From Sipunculus nudus (taxonomy: Eukaryota > Annelida > Sipuncula > Golfingiida > Sipunculidae), in assembly GCA_026874595.1 (NCBI GenBank), contig CM049315.1, forward strand, positions 1,366,501 through 1,430,500: DNA of 64,000 bases, read 5' to 3'. Both the position numbers and the translations under genes were made by a program. Under the pieces are notes generated by a model, which ran no database searches, was not told the origin of the DNA, and saw only the letters and a program-made list of their open reading frames with translations. Of this stretch, positions 21,880 through 32,837 are shown piece by piece. The first letter of the stretch is position 1, and each line of letters begins with the position of its first letter.

Positions 21880-22840
21880 ATGTTTAATCGTGCGATTGAC
21901 CCACGACCAGGTAATCGCACGACCAGTCTCCACAAAACTGTCCTGATTCTGAAATGGTCGTGAGTACTTGATACTGGTGGTAGGTAATCGTACGACTGGT
22001 GGCACGCTCGGTTGCACGATCAACCAGAACCAGTGACGATCGGTCGCAAGATCAGTCGTGCGACAAGTCGTTGCGATTAATATTGATCGAACAACAAGTC
22101 TTAGTGACAAGCGACCAATCGCACGAACTGTCGTTATGACCTGCGACTAGTCGTTCAACTGGCCGTGCCACCGATCGTATGGATCGTATATTCCTGGGCC
22201 CGATATCAGCCCTTGTCATTCGTTTGCTAGATCCCGTACAGATCAGTGATATGTAGAAGTGCAACTGCGACAACAGCGCCAAGCTGTTGTTGTTGCTCCA
22301 GCTGTAGCCGAACCAGCATAAACTCGAGTCTACAGGACGGCATCAGCTGATCCATACTGGCAATTGGAGGTTAATACGGATGACTGAGCTTAGCCCTATT
22401 TCGAAACAATTTATTAACGTTTGCCGAGCTGATAGCACGACCAGTCGTATGATCGTGCCACAAGTCGGGAGAGATCTTAGCAAGTCATTCTGATCACAAG
22501 ACCGTACGACAAGTGGTGTCACCAATCGCGAGGTGACACGAGCAGTGGCACGACCAATCGTGCAACAAGTTGTCGCACGATGATGCACGACTAGTCGTGC
22601 GATGACCAAAGACTGGCGGTACAACCTTCTTGCGAGCTCCTACGACCTCAAAGTTTACAAATCAGTCGCAACTGGATTTTGAACATGTTCAAAAACCACC
22701 TGCGACCGATTTCTCACCAAGTGATCAGCCACGACCTCCGCGATCGGTCGCACGTTCTTGTCACTATTGTCCGGCGATTCCTCTAATTTTCAGTCGTGAA
22801 CAGGTGTAACCTGGTCGTATCTATAGTGTGACCGTGGCTT
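21880..22840. repeat. GC-rich block of repeated CGACCAGTCG-like motifs, likely mobile element remnant
   Basis: Short, often self-complementary motifs (GCACGACCAGTCG, CGACTAGTCGT, GTGCGACAAGTCG, CGATCGGTCGC) recur in both orientations. Four short minus-strand ORFs translate this simple sequence and are not taken as genes. The block ends GTGTGACCGTGGCTTTAG beside the hAT-like MITE. Similar motifs (GTCGCACGA) reappear at 28830-29010. Ends and family are undetermined. Confidence 0.5.
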
Positions 22841-23018
22841 TAGAGGTGCGGACCGAACAGGTCCGGTCCATTATATAAGCGGTCCGGTCCTGGTCCAGTC
22901 CGGCTGTAGGCGGTCTGTAGAGGGTGGACCGGTCCAAATGGTCTTTGTTAGTGGTCTGGTCCTTTCCTGCCCACAACTGTGGACCGGACTGGTCCAAGCT
23001 GTCCGGTCCGCACCTCTA
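22841..23018. mobile_element. hAT-like MITE, 178 bp
   Basis: The terminal inverted repeats are TAGAGGTGCGGACCG at 22841 and CGGTCCGCACCTCTA ending at 23018, exact complements over 15 bases. The interior is filled with GGTCCGGTCC motifs and an AAGCGGTCCGGTCCTGGTC segment shared with the element at 7318-8532, so both belong to one family. An 8-bp duplication is not clear. Confidence 0.7.
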
Positions 23019-23830
23019 GCATTTGTATTCCAAAATTAAAGTTCTCACAGTTAAGGATATGTTGCTTGTGTCTTAAATATTTCATCAAGTTAATTCGCTT
23101 TTTGTTCTTTTTCAATTATTTAGTATTTCCTTTCGAAAAACCTCGCACAAGAACTTTTTTCAGGAAAACAAGCAAACCATTTTCAGCTTTAAAAAAATCA
23201 TTTTAATATCAATATGAACAAGATATTCAATCTATGAAAGATGGCAGGCCAGATGGCCGACCACAAGACATGCACATGTTTGTCACTTATAACTTAACAG
23301 TGGGACGTCAAAGTCAATATGTTTTGAAGGCATTTAACTAACAGTAAATATGGAACGAAAAAATCTTTGAAAATCCTATTTAATCTTTTATAAACTTAAA
23401 AATATTACCCAGGATTAAAATTATAATTATAATTATATGTTATAGTTTGCAATTTTCTTTATCAATTGACAATGACTTTCTGATACCTGCCCCCCCCCCC
23501 CCCCCCGGCTGAAAAATCCTGGATCCAACCCTGTAAACCTGGTTTAGAATAAACCTTTACTGGAAACATAATACCTTATTTTATTTGTTAAAAAATGTAA
23601 TATATTTGAAATGTTTCACAAAGACAATAAGAGGAATAAATACCGGCGGTGATAAAAACCTGTAAAATAAAGCCCTGTGCATTTTCACCTAAAGTATAAA
23701 AAGCATATCAGCATATCAAATTTATAATTACTTGGCATGTCTTGTATGATAAAAAAAATGCTATTCACCAAGAACTTCGTCCAATCAAGCAGATAAACCA
23801 AGCACATTATGCTAGATTTAGCTGTCAAGC
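23019..23830. other. AT-rich stretch upstream of CTL-B
   Basis: Nothing coding is seen. A 17-base C run is at 23490-23506. Confidence 0.4.
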
Positions 23831-23837
23831 TATAAAA
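23831..23837 (+). promoter_or_regulatory. Candidate TATA box of CTL-B
   Basis: TATAAAA lies 216 bases before the chosen start codon. Transcription would start near 23861. A second AT run, ATATATATATAA, follows at about 23852. Confidence 0.4.
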
Positions 23838-24046
23838 CTGCTGTGCTCTTCATATATATATAATGCCTGTCGCCTTTTTAATAAGCCCCGCCAATCATAT
23901 GTGAAATTGACACAAAATTAACACAGTTGGGATTTATGTCCGGGAAACAGAGCTGTCTGAAATTCAATGGGTTGAACAGAAATGCGCAGTTGCCAGAAGA
24001 GGAGGAGGTTGAGAATCCGCTGATGCCCTGCACGCAGCCAAGAACA

Positions 24047-24092
24047 ATGCACGTTAATGTCACAGCATTGGTCGTGCTTATGGTTATTGTAG
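24047..24092 (+). CDS. CTL-B exon 1, signal peptide
   Basis: ATG in the context AACAATGC, a hydrophobic run VTALVVLMVIV, and donor TAG|GTGAGG at 24093. The reading frame stays open upstream to another ATG at 23936 with a poorer context (T at -3). Confidence 0.7.
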
Positions 24093-27000
24093 GTGAGGCT
24101 AGAACTAAAGTAAAGCATATATGCATAATCGTTGGCTCATTACCTAAGGAATGTTGCAATTAACAAAAATTAACATTTAATGCAAGAAATTTGGTTCCTT
24201 TCTCTATTTAACATAGCGCCACCCGGTATACTGTGTCTTGCATTATTTCATAATTTCAGTAAGACATATCCTTATTTTAAATAGCTTTAGTACTGCGTAT
24301 ATAAAATATATCTAATGGACTATATATAAACGAAAGATTAACTGTTGAATATCATATACCATTTTAATTACAGCAGGCAGTAAAATAAATAACATCTTCA
24401 AACGCCATAACAAAGAACTTAACGGGTGCTTTGACACGTACCGCATATGGGACGGCTGCCGGTCTCGGATCCTGTGTTTTTCCATGTGTGCGCGACAAAA
24501 CAATCCTCGCTGCAATGCTGTAGTATATCATTTACGTGTGTGTTCCCTGATGATCAGGTATAAATGTCCGTCTCGGATATATTTATTTCCAACACCAACA
24601 GGATTCTGGAGACGCCTACATGGTAAAAAATTTGTTATTATGAAGATGTGTGTATTAGAATATTGTATGGTATGTTAATGACCCTCTTGAGACCAGATAC
24701 CATGCGAATTATGGTGCCACGAGGGAAAACAACACGCCTTGTTTAATATGATTTAGTCACGTGATCTTAGTAAAAGCCATCGGAAGGGAGCAGATTCAGT
24801 ACCATTTCTGATTATGGCATGTTTTTATCATAGAATGTCTACAAGGATATGACTATTACATTGACAAGATAATGGATTGTTTTACTTTTACAGAATACTC
24901 ACCGAAAATGACTAAAACATTGCCACAATTATGGAATGTTTTACCTTTACAGACTGTCCACCAGGATATGACTTTTACTTTGACAGGATTATGGAATGTT
25001 TTTATTACAGAATGTAAACAAGGATATGACTATTACATTGACAGTATTATGGAATGTTTAACTCTTACAGACTGTCCACCAGGATTTGACTATAACATTT
25101 ACAGCATTATGGAATGTTTTACTTTTACAGAATGTCCACCAGAATATGACTACAACATTGACAGGATCATTGAATGTTTTACTTTTATAGAATGCCCACC
25201 AGGATATGACTACAACATTGACAGTATTATGGAATGTTTTACTTTTACAGAATGTCCACAAGCATATGACTATAACATTGACAGTAATATGGAATGTTTT
25301 ACTTTTACATAATGTCCACAAGCATATGACTATAACATTGACAGTATTATGGAATGTTTTACTTTTACATAATGTCCACAAGCATATGACTATAACATTA
25401 ACAGCATTATGGAATGTTTTTCTTTTACATAATTTCCACCAGGATATGACTACAACATTGACAGGATTATTGAATGTTTTACTTTTATAGAATGTCCGCC
25501 AGGATATAACTACAACATTGACAGGATTATTGAATGTTTTACTTTTATAGAATGTCTACCAGGATATGACTACAACATTGACAGTATTATGGAATGTTTT
25601 ACTTTTACATAATGTCCATCAGGATATGACAACAACATTGACAGGATAATCGAATGTTTTACTTTTACAAAATGTCCACCAGGATATGACTACAACATTG
25701 ACAGGATTATTGAATGTTTTACTTTTACAGAATGTCCACCAGGATATGAATTTTACATTGACAGGATTATGGAATGTTTTTATTACAGAATGTCCACCGA
25801 AAATGACTAAAACATTGATAGAATTATGGAATGTTTTACTTTTGCAGAATGTCCACCAGCATATGACTATAAAAACGACAGGAATTATGGAATGTTTTAC
25901 TTTTACAAAATGTCCACAAGCATATGACTATACCAATGACAGTATTATTGAATGTTTTACTTTTACAGAATGTCCACCAGGATATGAATTTTACATTGAC
26001 AGGATTATGGAATATTTTAATTACAGAATGTCCATCGAAAATGACTAAAACATTGACGGAATTACGGAATGTTTTACTTTAAAAGACTGTCCACCAGGAT
26101 ATGACCAAAACATTGACAGGATTATGGAATGTTTTACTTTTACATAATGTTAACAAGGATATGCCTATTACATTGACAAGATTATGGAATGTTTTACTTT
26201 TACATAATGTTAACACTGATATGCCTATTACATTGACAAGATTATGGAATGTTTTACTTTTACAGAATGTTCACCAGGATTTTACTATTACATTGACAGG
26301 ATTTTGGAATTTTTTACTTTTACAGAGTGTCCACAAGCATATGACTTTAACAACGACAGGATTATGGAATGTTTTACTTTTACAGAATGTCCACAAGCAT
26401 ATGACTATTTCTATGACAGGATTTTGGAATGTTTTACTTTTGCAGAATGTCCACCAGCATATGACTATAAAAACGACAGGAATTATGGAATGTTTTACTT
26501 TTACAAAATGTCCACAAGCATATGACTATACCAATGACAGTATTATGGAATGTTTTACTTTTACAGAATGTCCACCAGGATATGACTTTTACATTGACGG
26601 GATTATGGAATGTTTTAATTACAGAATGTCCATCGAAAATGACTAAAACATTGACGGAATTATGGAATGTTTTACTTCAAAAGACTGTCCATCAGGATAT
26701 GACCTAAACAGTGACCGGATTTTCGAATGTTTACTTTTATAGAATGTCCACCAGGATATTAGTATAAGACTGACAAGATTATGGAATGTTTAACGTTTAC
26801 AGAATGCCCACAGGATGTGGCTATAACATTGACAGGATTTTGGAATGTTTTACTTTTTACAAAATGTCCACAACCATGTGACTCTTACATTGACAGGATT
26901 TTGGAATGTTTTACTTTTTACAAAATGTCCACAACGATATGACTTTTACATTGACAGGATTTTGGAATGTTTAATTTTTATAGAATGTCCACCAGGATTT

Positions 27001-27178
27001 GACTATAACATTGACAGGATTATAAATGTTTAACTTTTACAGAATGCAAACCAGGATATTGCTATTACATTTACAGGGTTAGGGAATGTTTACTTTTACT
27101 TTAACAAAATGCCGTCTATGATATGATTTTTGCATTGATAGGATTAAGGAATGTTTTACTTTTACAGAATGTTCACCA

Positions 27179-27234
<56 letters not shown>

Positions 27235-28444
27235 GTATATATATATTTCATTGAAAGTATTATGGAATATTTACCTTTAATGAATGCCAACCAGACTATG
27301 ACACACTTTTATGGAATGTTTTAGAATGCCCACCAGAGTGTTACCTTACAATGATAGGATTATGTAATGTTTAACTTTTACAGAATGTCCACCAGGATAT
27401 GACTATTACGTTGACAGGATTTATTCCGGCTCTTGCTACAAGTTCGTTGTCCTTCATGGCATAAAAGAATGGTTGGAGGCAGAACGGGAATGCCGTAATG
27501 AAGGTACAGAATTGGTCGCCATAGAAACGAAAGAAGAACAGCAACATTTGGTGAACATCATCAAGGAAAACCCACGCCTTCATCCCCCGGGTAAGTGTCT
27601 GCCTCCGATAACATTCTTCTCCTATAGACGAATAATACTAATCAGTAGGCATTCTACATAAGCAAATAATACTTACTTTTGAGTCCTGGCTCAAGTTATG
27701 CCGAATACCGCACTACAGTGGCCGTCCATACCATTCCTGCACTATATCAATGCACAGGGGGCAATCTTAATATAACGCCCGGTATCTCGATTTAACACAA
27801 TGGAGGACGCGATTGAAATATATAAACCAACGTGTAAATCCCGTCTCTTTTTGCTACAGAAAGCAACTTTGCAGTTGCACCTGTACCCATGTTGATATCT
27901 CATACCATTGATTGATATTTCAGACAAGTTGACGTGTATTTACTAACCTGTCGTTAAAACAGGTCTTCATAAATCCTATATACTGGCTTTTTCTGTTTGG
28001 AGAGAATACTTGAAGTTTTGTTAGCATGAACCGGTTTACTATATATATTATCATTGTAATTGAATACCTTTATTATTGATTTTATTAAAATTATTGATTA
28101 TTCTAATAATTTTTCTTTTTATTATTATTATTTTTATAATTATTATTATCATTATAATTGTTTAAACCTTTTTGTTTACCTGTGTACATGGTAAAGATTC
28201 TACTTCTAAATACTTCTACTGGACCGGTGGAGCATTCTGGGTAACCAAGCAAATATGGATTTGGCGGAGCAACTCTGTTAACATAAATGAACGATTCACA
28301 AACTGGCGAAATAAGCCACACTTCATGTTTTCAAGCGTGAAACCTCGTTTGGCACTTACAATCGGAGGAAACTTTACGTGGATTAACGAAGCCCTTTCTG
28401 ACAAACACTGGCAAGGATATATTTGTGAGAAAACTTTCAATTAA
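24047..28444 (+). CDS. CTL-B: secreted PAN/Apple plus C-type-lectin-domain protein, four exons
   Basis: Exons 24047-24092, 24374-24622, 27384-27590 and 28197-28444 join to 250 codons including stop; every junction is phase 1. Exon 1 gives a signal peptide (MHVNVTALVVLMVIV). Exon 2 gives a PAN-like domain (CFDTY, CRSRILCFSMC, RCNAVVY, VCSL, ending WRRLH). Exons 3 and 4 give a long-form CTLD: CPPGYDYY, GSCYKF, WLEAERECRNEGTELVAIE, FYWTGG, WIWRSN, FTNWRNKPH, FTWINEA, YICEK. The usual third and fourth CTLD cysteines (a disulfide pair) are both missing, and the EPN/QPD and WND calcium motifs read KPH and WIN, so classical calcium-dependent sugar binding is unlikely. A role in recognition or immunity is inferred from the family. 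The start at 24047 has A at -3; an in-frame ATG at 23936 would add 37 residues. Confidence 0.85.
24374..24622 (+). CDS. CTL-B exon 2, PAN/Apple-like domain
   Basis: The acceptor is a tandem CAGCAG: use of the first AG starts the exon at 24374, use of the second at 24377, with loss of one codon and no frame change. The donor TG|GTAAAA at 24623 keeps phase 1. An earlier GT (ATCAG|GTATAA at 24558) would give phase 2 and put exon 3 out of frame, so it was rejected. Six cysteines are spaced as in PAN-like modules. Confidence 0.8.
24821..27383 (+). repeat. 60-bp minisatellite made of the CTL-B exon 3 acceptor and exon start
   Basis: About 42 units fill intron 2. Between 25081 and 25800 they are spaced at exactly 60 bp. 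Each carries TTTTACTTTTACAG followed by AATGTCCACCAGGATATGAC and a segment close to TATTACATTGACAGGATT, the sequence across the true acceptor at 27383 and the first 40 bases of exon 3. Sixty is a multiple of 3, so a frame reading ECPPGYDYNIDRIMECFTFT stays open across up to seven units. Some units mutate the acceptor (TACATAATG, TATAGAATG). An (AT)n tract interrupts at 27181-27246. Confidence 0.95.
27181..27246. repeat. (AT)n microsatellite inside the 60-bp array
   Basis: AT dinucleotides with two GT interruptions, starting directly after a CACCAGG of a repeat unit, so it probably grew from the ATAT within that unit. Confidence 0.9.
27384..27590 (+). CDS. CTL-B exon 3, N-terminal half of CTLD
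   Basis: Acceptor ACTTTTACAG ends at 27383; donor CGG|GTAAGTG starts at 27591; 207 nt. Its first 40 or so bases are the source or a copy of the repeat unit that fills the preceding intron. It holds CPPGYDYY, GSCYKF and the canonical first CTLD cysteine in ERECRNEG. Confidence 0.88.
28197..28444 (+). CDS. CTL-B exon 4, C-terminal half of CTLD and stop
   Basis: The acceptor GGTAAAG ends at 28196, 17 bases after a pyrimidine tract. It completes GAT (D) with the G left from exon 3. The exon reads DSTSKYFYWTGG through YICEKTFN and TAA at 28442. Only the last of the canonical cysteines (YIC) remains; the usual CLAL position reads RLAL. No AATAAA was found within about 300 bases downstream. Confidence 0.82.
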
Positions 28445-28776
28445 ACCGGATGTATATTGTCCCCGTCTCTCTGTAGAAAATCAACGCACCTGAGACCTCT
28501 GCTTTTTACATGACCATTTTATGTGTTCCTTTCTACATACGTCATCAATTAAGGCGAACATATTACATGTTGTAAAATATTGCGGCATCGTGTGTCTATA
28601 CTGTTTGCTGCATGTAAAGTAAACATGTCATCTTGCATTTTCTGTGCGATAGAATTGAGCAGGAAAAGAAAGCAGAAAGCAGGGCATGCGAATGTCTGAT
28701 AAATGTGACCTCACAGGTGAATGATAATATATTGATACATATTATACATAGTTCATGTAAATCTTAGCCGAAGTTT

Positions 28777-28782
<6 letters not shown>
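28445..28782. other. Downstream flank of CTL-B
   Basis: Presumed 3' UTR and flank; no polyadenylation signal or other feature recognised. Confidence 0.35.

Positions 28783-28824
<42 letters not shown>
28783..28824. repeat. (AT)n microsatellite
   Basis: About 21 AT dinucleotides. Confidence 0.95.
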
Positions 28825-28827
<3 letters not shown>

Positions 28828-29670
28828 ATCATTGGCGCACGACCTACTCACGACCTACTGACCTCTTGGCAAGAACTGATGCTGACAATGCATTTCAAGG
28901 TATTTATATACTTCCCAACTTGACCAAGTGTCGGTCGGATCGCCGGCAGTTGTACGATAAACGCGCGACATATGTAAAAATTGTCGCATGAATATCGCAC
29001 GACGTACATTATTCGTGAAATATGGGTAAAAAGTTCGCATGTGTCGCGAAATTGCCTGAGGTTCGAGTGACTTCGTGGTGTTCGTGTTTTCCATGTTTTA
29101 GTCCTGGGACCAATTTCAACAAAGGTCCTAAATGTCCAGTTTGTTGCACGCACGGTCATTATTGGATTTGTTGTTATTTTTGTTAGAATAATCTTCAGAG
29201 ATGATATTTCAAAACATTTCCCCTCTGGAAAAGTATCCTTAAGGCCTGATAGCGGAAACCTGATAAACTAACCTCAGTACATATATATTTTTTTATAAAG
29301 CCCAGGCTCACACTTGGATATATTGTTATGTAGAGGAATGATTGCTTGCTTAAATAAAAGCTACCGGACGACTGGTTTTGATATGCTAAATCCATTTAAA
29401 GTAATTTCGAAACTATATTTCAAATCATTTACCTTCAAATTTAATTAAAAATTTTAGAATTAAAGAGGAATATACTTTAAAAACTTTACTTAAATTTTGG
29501 ATATAAAGAGGCAAGATTAGTCCTTATCATCGATTTGATAAGAACCAAATGGAATAAAAATGTTATATTTGTATTTCTTTTTTTCAGGCCTAAAGGTTTA
29601 CGTTTTAATTCTAATAATCATATAAATGATTATTTGTTTATAATTAGGGTATCCATTAATTATAAAGCAT
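28825..29670. other. Non-coding stretch with GTCGCACGA-like motifs
   Basis: CGCACGACC, GTCGCATGA, TCGCACGACG and TGTCGCGAA recur at 28830-29050, resembling the block at 21880-22840; two overlapping minus-strand ORFs here look like that simple sequence. The rest is AT-rich and featureless. Confidence 0.4.
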
Positions 29671-29674
29671 TGAG

Positions 29675-30000
29675 CGTTGTGGTGTAATGGATAGGGCGCT
29701 GGACTTGTGACCGATCTGACCACCGTCTGCATTAAGACTCCTAGCCAAAGTCTTTAACACAACGGTGCGCTCTCACGGCCCAGGAGTGAATGGATACTGG
29801 TCATTGGGGGAAGGGGGGGGGGGGGGGATAGGCAAATGTAGAACGAATAACCTTCTAGTTCTAGTGTATGGCTGCTTAGGTTGTATGCTCCCCAGGGAGC
29901 CTAGAAAAGCTACAAGAATGAAGAGGCCCGAAAGACCAGGAAGGCGAAGTTTAAAGTCGGATGAATCTGACATCCTCGGTGATATCAGACTATAAACCCT
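29675..30000 (+). mobile_element. Possible tRNA-derived SINE
   Basis: GTGGTGTAATGGATAGGGCG resembles a tRNA box A region. It is followed by a body with CCCAGGAGTGAATGGATAC, similar to conserved central domains of molluscan SINEs. Box B is not clear. A 15-base G run at 29813-29827 interrupts it. Called from memory of such elements, without alignment. Confidence 0.4.
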
Positions 30001-31330
30001 AACCTCTTCAGACATTAGCTTTTTGGAAAGAGTAAAACTTTGATCTGTACGTTCAATATAAATGTCATGGGGCATTTTTTTTTATGTTTTCTTTAATTTG
30101 ACTAAAATGAAGTTATAAATGTGAATATTTAAATATTCAGGTTTATTATGAATTTTAAAATGAAATTTACAACAACATTAATTTTTACAGAATTTTTTTA
30201 GTCTTCATGCTCATAAATCCCGGCAGATTCAATTAAAAATATAAAATTGATGATCAGTCCAATGGAATTATAGCTTTCATCACATATCTGCTTTGCATCC
30301 TTAAACTTGTAGCATTTAGAATGATAACTATGTATGTATGAAGTATATGTTTTTTTATTGATTTTATATCTTCTGTTAGCGCCTCAAAAGTCATCGTCTA
30401 AAATTCCACCCTCAAAGCTCGAAAAATGAACTTGGAAAAAGACAACCATACTGCCCAGAGTTTGGCGTTCGGCAACGCTACAAACGGCATTCGCACATAT
30501 GTTGTGAGAACTGCACAAGAAAGGATTACATCTCCATTGTCCGAATGTTAGATTTTGCTTTTAATCCGACATTCGCATCCTTCGCGAATCGTTGGCGTGC
30601 TCCATGAAAACCCTACTTAAATGTTAGTTGTTATAGGAGGTGGAAGACTATAGTGCGACCGTCTTACGTTCGTCTTACCCGATCGCAACCAACAATGTGC
30701 CCTTCCACAGTCGGAAGACTACCGCAGAAAGTTCATGAAATATTTAATTGAAAATAAAAATACTATAACAAACAATATTGGAAATATGAGAAATAGGTTC
30801 CTGAGCATAAATAAACATTGAGCATGTGGGAAAAAGGTTAATTTAAACACATAATCAAATCATTTGTGGGGAAGGAATGGTCATTCCTTTATTATTGTTA
30901 CTCATGACAAATTCAAAAATTATATCTTGTGGATAGGCCTCTAAATATGACTTGTTGCAAATAAGACAAATACCGGCACATAACAAAAATATAACTTAAT
31001 GTAAACATGGCACAATACACATGTTAAATATAGATTACTTTTACACTTTAACTTTCAGCATCATATATTAAGTGTATTGTATAAGAGAAACATGGTCATG
31101 TTGCATGCAAAGTTTGGGGGTCGCACCCTGCCGCACACCCGGCCAAGCCCCTTTTTTTGGTATATTTCAAGTTGTTTATTCCGTGAAATTTATATTTTTT
31201 TTCATATGAAGATTAATTACATATATGCATTAAATATATTGTATACTATGTACCGGTAAAAGACAATAAAACATGCTATATCCTGTAATATTCCTTGGTA
31301 ACCAATTGAGGAAAAAAGTAATTCTCGTCT
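30001..31330. other. AT-rich intergenic stretch
   Basis: Nothing coding or repetitive is firmly seen. Confidence 0.4.
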
Positions 31331-31336
31331 TTTATT
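31331..31336 (-). promoter_or_regulatory. Candidate polyadenylation signal of the FAAH-like gene
   Basis: AATAAA on the minus strand, 303 bases past the stop codon, within a short (TTATA)n tract. Confidence 0.3.
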
Positions 31337-31638
31337 ATATTATATTATATTAGTCCGAACAACGAATTCTTTAAGGCATAGAAAAATGGCGAATAAATTT
31401 GTATTTGACGGCTAACACAAAAGATCTTCCAAAACGGTATCCAGCTGTCCGTTTTACCAATGGCAGTGTATATACCATATACCATATGAATATAGAACCG
31501 TGGGATATAAAACTTTTTTTTTCCCGGCCACAGCTATAGCACATGGCCTGCTTTTCCCTTTATCGTTACATGTCTGTAATGCTCTGTAGTCTCATGGCTG
31601 TAATTTTTTGAAGTTATACGAGTGTAACAAAATCGATA

Positions 31639-32804
31639 TTATTTTCCTTTTTTATACTGCATTATATCCTCAATCTCCTTCATGAGCCGCAGACAAAGCT
31701 CTTCACCGTAAGGGGGCGCTGCGATCTGCACCGACACGGGCAATCCTTCTGAGCCCTGCATTCCCTGAAAAGTTAAGGAAACGTATGATTGTCCAAATTT
31801 ATCTCTTTTTGGTGACACGGTGCATATAATATTTTCGTTAAATTTATCCATGTAATCATCAGATGATTGATTGAGACAAAAGGGGCATAAGTTATTTGTT
31901 TCACATTATTGGTGTCTGGAAGGAATTCAAAGAATATTGAGGTATCGCGTGAAGTCAGTCGTTTATGCTTATATTACCCAACTTTTTAAACCTGCCTGTG
32001 GACAAATTTGTAAAAAAAAAAGCTCATTGTAGCCTAATAAGACTTGAATGTAATAATATTGCCTCATGGGTTTAAGAAATGTAGTGCAAATATCATATTT
32101 TGTCATAAATAATATGCTGTTAAGACTTTCAATGGAATATCCGTCGAGTTAGCACATCTTGTTTTCAAAGATCTAGCGCGGCTCCACCTGGGGACATTAC
32201 GCTCTGAAGTAAGTACGTGGCTGTTACACGTGCGAGCATGTTATTATTGCCACACGTATAGTTCATGTTCAGACCCAAAAACTATTATGTATACCCTGAT
32301 GAAGGAACTATACATCATTCTTCAAAATGCGTTCAGAAATGTAGTAAATAATGAAAATAAATTAAATAATACTTCTTTAATATTCCTTGAGATGTTGTTT
32401 TCCGTGGGATATCGTTCCATTTGTTGGATATCCTGTGACGTGACGTTTGTGACCGGAAGTACTCCCGCCGGCCAGTCAAGGAGATTATAAACGAGCACGT
32501 AACTTGAATAATCTGCAAAGAAACAGAATAACGATTTTACGAACTGTAGGTAAATGGTAAGTATTTTTGCATATATACAAATGATTGATTAACATATAAC
32601 AAGGTTTTTTACAACAAACCTGCATATTTATTAAGGAATAAAAAAATTGAAGGAAATGATGAATACCCACTCAGAGATAACCGTATTCAAGGAAGCGCAT
32701 TATCACTGATATTTTTACTAACATCTTCCACGTTTCAAAATTAGTCATTATTGTTTACATGTTCGGCATCTTGGTTATGCATTTGGTAGTGTTACATATG
32801 ACCC

Positions 32805-32837
<33 letters not shown>

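Noticed and set aside
24558-24559. Alternative donor for CTL-B exon 2 (ATCAG|GTATAA)
   Set aside because: It leaves phase 2 and puts exon 3 out of frame with an early stop; the GT at 24623 keeps phase.
29675-29750. Functional tRNA gene
   Set aside because: Only a box A-like segment is visible; box B and the cloverleaf stems are not, so a SINE remnant is more likely.
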